In this document: positions 62,263 through 64,000 of the stretch, one piece after another
How positions within the stretch are numbered: position 1 is the first letter of the stretch
Layout: each line of letters starts with the position of its first letter
Notes under the pieces: generated by a model
The model's input: only the letters and a program-made list of their open reading frames with translations
What the model was told of the DNA's origin: nothing
Database searches by the model: none
Source: Streptomyces chartreusis
GTDB lineage: Bacteria > Actinomycetota > Actinomycetes > Streptomycetales > Streptomycetaceae
NCBI RefSeq assembly: GCF_008704715.1
Contig: NZ_CP023689.1
Coordinates: 558,001 to 622,000 of the forward strand
Reading direction: 5' to 3'
Length of the DNA stretch: 64,000 nucleotides
Made by a program: the position numbers and the translations under genes

Positions 62263-63207
62263 TCACAGGGCCCGGCGCCGGACGAGCACCGCGAGCACCC
62301 CCAACCCGGGAATCAGCGGCAGCCACACCGTCAGCAACCGGTAGCCGAGGACGGCGGACGCGGCCGCCGCCGCCGTGGCGCCCGTGGTGGTGAGCGCGAA
62401 GGCGAGCACGGCGTCGAGCGAGCCGAGGCCGCCCGGCGTGGGCAGCAGTGCGGCGGCACTGCTCGCGGCGAGATAGAGCAGCGCCACCCGTGCCGGGGCG
62501 AGCGGCATTGCGACGGCTCGGGTGACGGCGATCAGCACGGCGCAGTGCAGGACCACGAAGGCCAGCGAGCCGCTCCACAGGGCCGCCGCTCTCCCGGGTC
62601 GCGCGTGCACTGCCCCGACGTACGCCCGCACCGCGGTCAGGGCCTGTCGGCACCGGGGCCGCAGTGGGCCGGCCAGCACCAGGACCGCCAGAGTGGCCGC
62701 GGCGCTCACCGCGGCGACGAATTCGCCGTTACCGTGCGGGAGGTGCAGTACGCCCGGGGAGGCCGCGAAGAGTACGGCGATCAGGACGCCGCGCGCGATC
62801 CCGCCCGCGGTGCCCTTGACCGCGACGGCGGTGGCGGCGTCGCCCAGCGATATGCCGCGGCGTATGAGGAAGCGCAGGTTCACCGCGGCCCCGCCGAGCC
62901 CGGCGGGCAGCACCTGGTTGGCGGCGGAAGCGGCGAACTGGCCCGCCACCAGCGGTCCGGTCGGTAACCGGCGCGGCACCGCGCCCTGCTGGGCGAGTGC
63001 CGAGCACGGCCAGGTCAGCAGGGTGGCCGCGGCGGCGACGAGCAGCCAGCCCTGGTCGGCGACGGCCAGCCGGACCGCGCCGGTCTCCAGCACCGGCCAG
63101 TGCCGCCTGGCCAGCAGGGCCACGGCCACCAGGACGGCGAGGGTGAGGGCGGTGTGCCAGTAGAGCCTGCTGCGCCGCAGTGGGGTGAGGATCTCCTCCG
63201 ACGTCAT
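62263..63207 (-). CDS. YbhN/LPG-synthase-like integral membrane protein
   Basis: A 314-residue membrane protein with about eight helices of the UPF0104/lysylphosphatidylglycerol-synthase flippase-like group (LPG_synthase_TM). Signatures: FAASAANQVLPAGLGGAAVNLRFLIRRGISLGDAATAVAVKGTAGG near 100, and LLPTPGGLGSLDAVLAFAL near 255. It lacks the aminoacyltransferase half of MprF, so lipid or lipid-linked sugar handling is more likely. Its ATG overlaps the stop of the upstream glycosyltransferase-like gene by 4 nt, so they act together, perhaps in envelope glycan making. Confidence 0.88.
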   Translation of the reverse strand: MTSEEILTPLRRSRLYWHTALTLAVLVAVALLARRHWPVLETGAVRLAVADQGWLLVAAAATLLTWPCSALAQQGAVPRRLPTGPLVAGQFAASAANQVLPAGLGGAAVNLRFLIRRGISLGDAATAVAVKGTAGGIARGVLIAVLFAASPGVLHLPHGNGEFVAAVSAAATLAVLVLAGPLRPRCRQALTAVRAYVGAVHARPGRAAALWSGSLAFVVLHCAVLIAVTRAVAMPLAPARVALLYLAASSAAALLPTPGGLGSLDAVLAFALTTTGATAAAAASAVLGYRLLTVWLPLIPGLGVLAVLVRRRAL

Positions 63208-64000
63208 GCCGTTCCGCCCGCGAGGGGCGCCGGGGCGATGTGGACGTCCATTCCGTCGAGGCGGTGGAGCTTCCAGTCCCGGGCGTGGTCGGGCGGTGTG
63301 CGGCCGGGCGCCGTGAGGGCGCCGACCGGGAGTCGGCGGGCGGTGTCCAGGATCTCGGCCCTGGTGATGTTGCCGTTGTGGCCGCCCATCGAACCCGAGT
63401 GGCAGCCCGTGTAGTAGGCGACGGGGATGGCCTCGTGCCCGGTGAGCAGGCAGGGCGGGCGCACGCCGAGGCGGTGCAGTTCGGCTGCGGAGCGGGCCCA
63501 CTCGACGCGGGAGGCGGTGGTGCGGTCCACGGTGCGGTCCAGGACCGTGTACTGCACGGCCAGATGTCCGACGAGCGCGAGCCCTGCCACGGCCGTGACC
63601 GCGGGGCACCGGCGTCCGTTCGGTGCGGTGACCAGGTTGAACGCCGCGTAGGCGACCGGGATGGCGAGCAGGGCGTAGGCGGGCAGCAGGAAGCGGGGGG
63701 CCGCGTAGCCGATGAGGAACAGGTAGGGGAAGGCGGCCGTCGTGGCGCAGGCCAGTGGGATCAGGGTGCGGGCGGTGCGCCCGGCGCGGACCGCGACCGC
63801 GAGGCCGTAGGCGGCGAGCAGGGGGACCACGAACCACCAGGCGTACACGGACACGTGGGGTGTCGCCACGTCGCAGGGCCGGCACAGGGTGTTGCCGACC
63901 AGGCTGCGCAACTGGTCGTCGACGGCGAGGTTCCAGCCGAGGTCGCCCTGGATGCGGGAGGCCTCGTTCAGCCGCTCCCGCAGGCCGCCGTAGCTGACGT
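63204..64000 (-). CDS. Membrane glycosyltransferase-like protein (5' end outside window)
   Basis: The C-terminal 265 residues of a larger membrane protein; the frame stays open to the window edge, reading NEASRIQGDLGWNLAVDDQ before the codon at 63911, so the first in-window ATG-like start is not real. Several transmembrane helices are visible (VYAWWFVVPLLAAYGLAVAV, TLIPLACATTAAFPYLFLIGYAA, FLLPAYALLAIPVAYAAFNLV). A final extracytoplasmic domain (HRLGVRPPCLLTGHEAIPVAYYTGCHSGS) follows. The layout matches GT39/ArnT-like enzymes that use polyprenyl-phosphate sugars. Coupled by 4 nt to the YbhN-like gene. Confidence 0.78.
   Translation of the reverse strand, partial: VSYGGLRERLNEASRIQGDLGWNLAVDDQLRSLVGNTLCRPCDVATPHVSVYAWWFVVPLLAAYGLAVAVRAGRTARTLIPLACATTAAFPYLFLIGYAAPRFLLPAYALLAIPVAYAAFNLVTAPNGRRCPAVTAVAGLALVGHLAVQYTVLDRTVDRTTASRVEWARSAAELHRLGVRPPCLLTGHEAIPVAYYTGCHSGSMGGHNGNITRAEILDTARRLPVGALTAPGRTPPDHARDWKLHRLDGMDVHIAPAPLAGGTA

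Noticed and set aside
1..64000. CRISPR arrays, insertion sequences, attachment sites, tRNA or rRNA genes
   Set aside because: I saw no regularly spaced repeats, transposase motifs, integrase genes or tRNA-like cloverleaf ends; small RNAs cannot be excluded by eye.

Overview
The window is GC-rich chromosomal DNA from a filamentous actinomycete, almost certainly a Streptomyces. The indications are very high third-position GC, SpoIIE-type PP2C phosphatases, a GH46 chitosanase, the tgmA/tgmB ATP-grasp peptide pair, many GTG starts and apparently leaderless genes, LacI-family boxes with AGCGCT cores, and a dispersed intergenic repeat typical of the genus. I saw no tRNA, rRNA, insertion sequence or CRISPR array.

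Layout. 1-9.2 kb: three multidomain SpoIIE/PP2C phosphatases (the first cut by the window edge) around an opposite-strand TPR protein. 9.3-16.4 kb: a Tat-exported GH46 chitosanase behind a perfect palindromic operator, an ECF sigma factor with its linked CU044_5270-type membrane protein, an FprA-type ferredoxin reductase behind an iron-box-like site, a DUF1152 protein, a secreted lamin-tail-domain protein and a conserved hypothetical. 16.7-20.8 kb: a YkvA-like membrane protein, a graspetide-type RiPP locus (tgmA precursor, tgmB ATP-grasp ligase, small convergent ORF), a membrane protein and a GlxA-type regulator.

20.8-32.7 kb is the most interesting part: a translationally coupled operon reading MFS exporter, then a PKS (KS-AT-ACP, no reductive domains), then an NRPS hybrid (aminotransferase, luciferase-like monooxygenase, C, A, PCP, C). 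Its logic predicts an alpha-hydroxy-beta-amino acyl unit joined to a hydrophobic amino acid, the pharmacophore of bestatin/amastatin/phebestin-type aminopeptidase inhibitors. It has no loading module and no thioesterase. Upstream on the same strand (33.0-37.0 kb) lies a second coupled operon: extradiol-type VOC dioxygenase, fumarylacetoacetate-hydrolase-family protein and acyl-CoA ligase. It is divergent from a TetR gene, with two copies of a likely operator between them.

38-44.8 kb: another TetR, an NmrA-like oxidoreductase, a glycosyltransferase pair, and a GH36 alpha-galactosidase divergent from a LacI gene that appears leaderless and autoregulated. 44.9-57.9 kb: a clan-A glycoside hydrolase with CBM-like domains, an ABC exporter, an aldo/keto reductase, a Gfo/Idh/MocA oxidoreductase, an SDR with a divergent AraC regulator, a GNAT acetyltransferase, a GH64 beta-1,3-glucanase with an elaborate control region, and a sulfite-oxidase-like molybdoenzyme. 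58-64 kb: soluble transhydrogenase sthA, an APC permease coupled to a protein of unknown function, and a coupled pair of membrane proteins (glycosyltransferase-like, cut by the window, and a YbhN/LPG-synthase-like protein).

Beyond the biosynthetic loci, the window is mainly polysaccharide use (chitosan, alpha-galactosides, beta-1,3-glucan) under local operators, plus stress signalling. All functions are inferred from sequence patterns; no database search was run.
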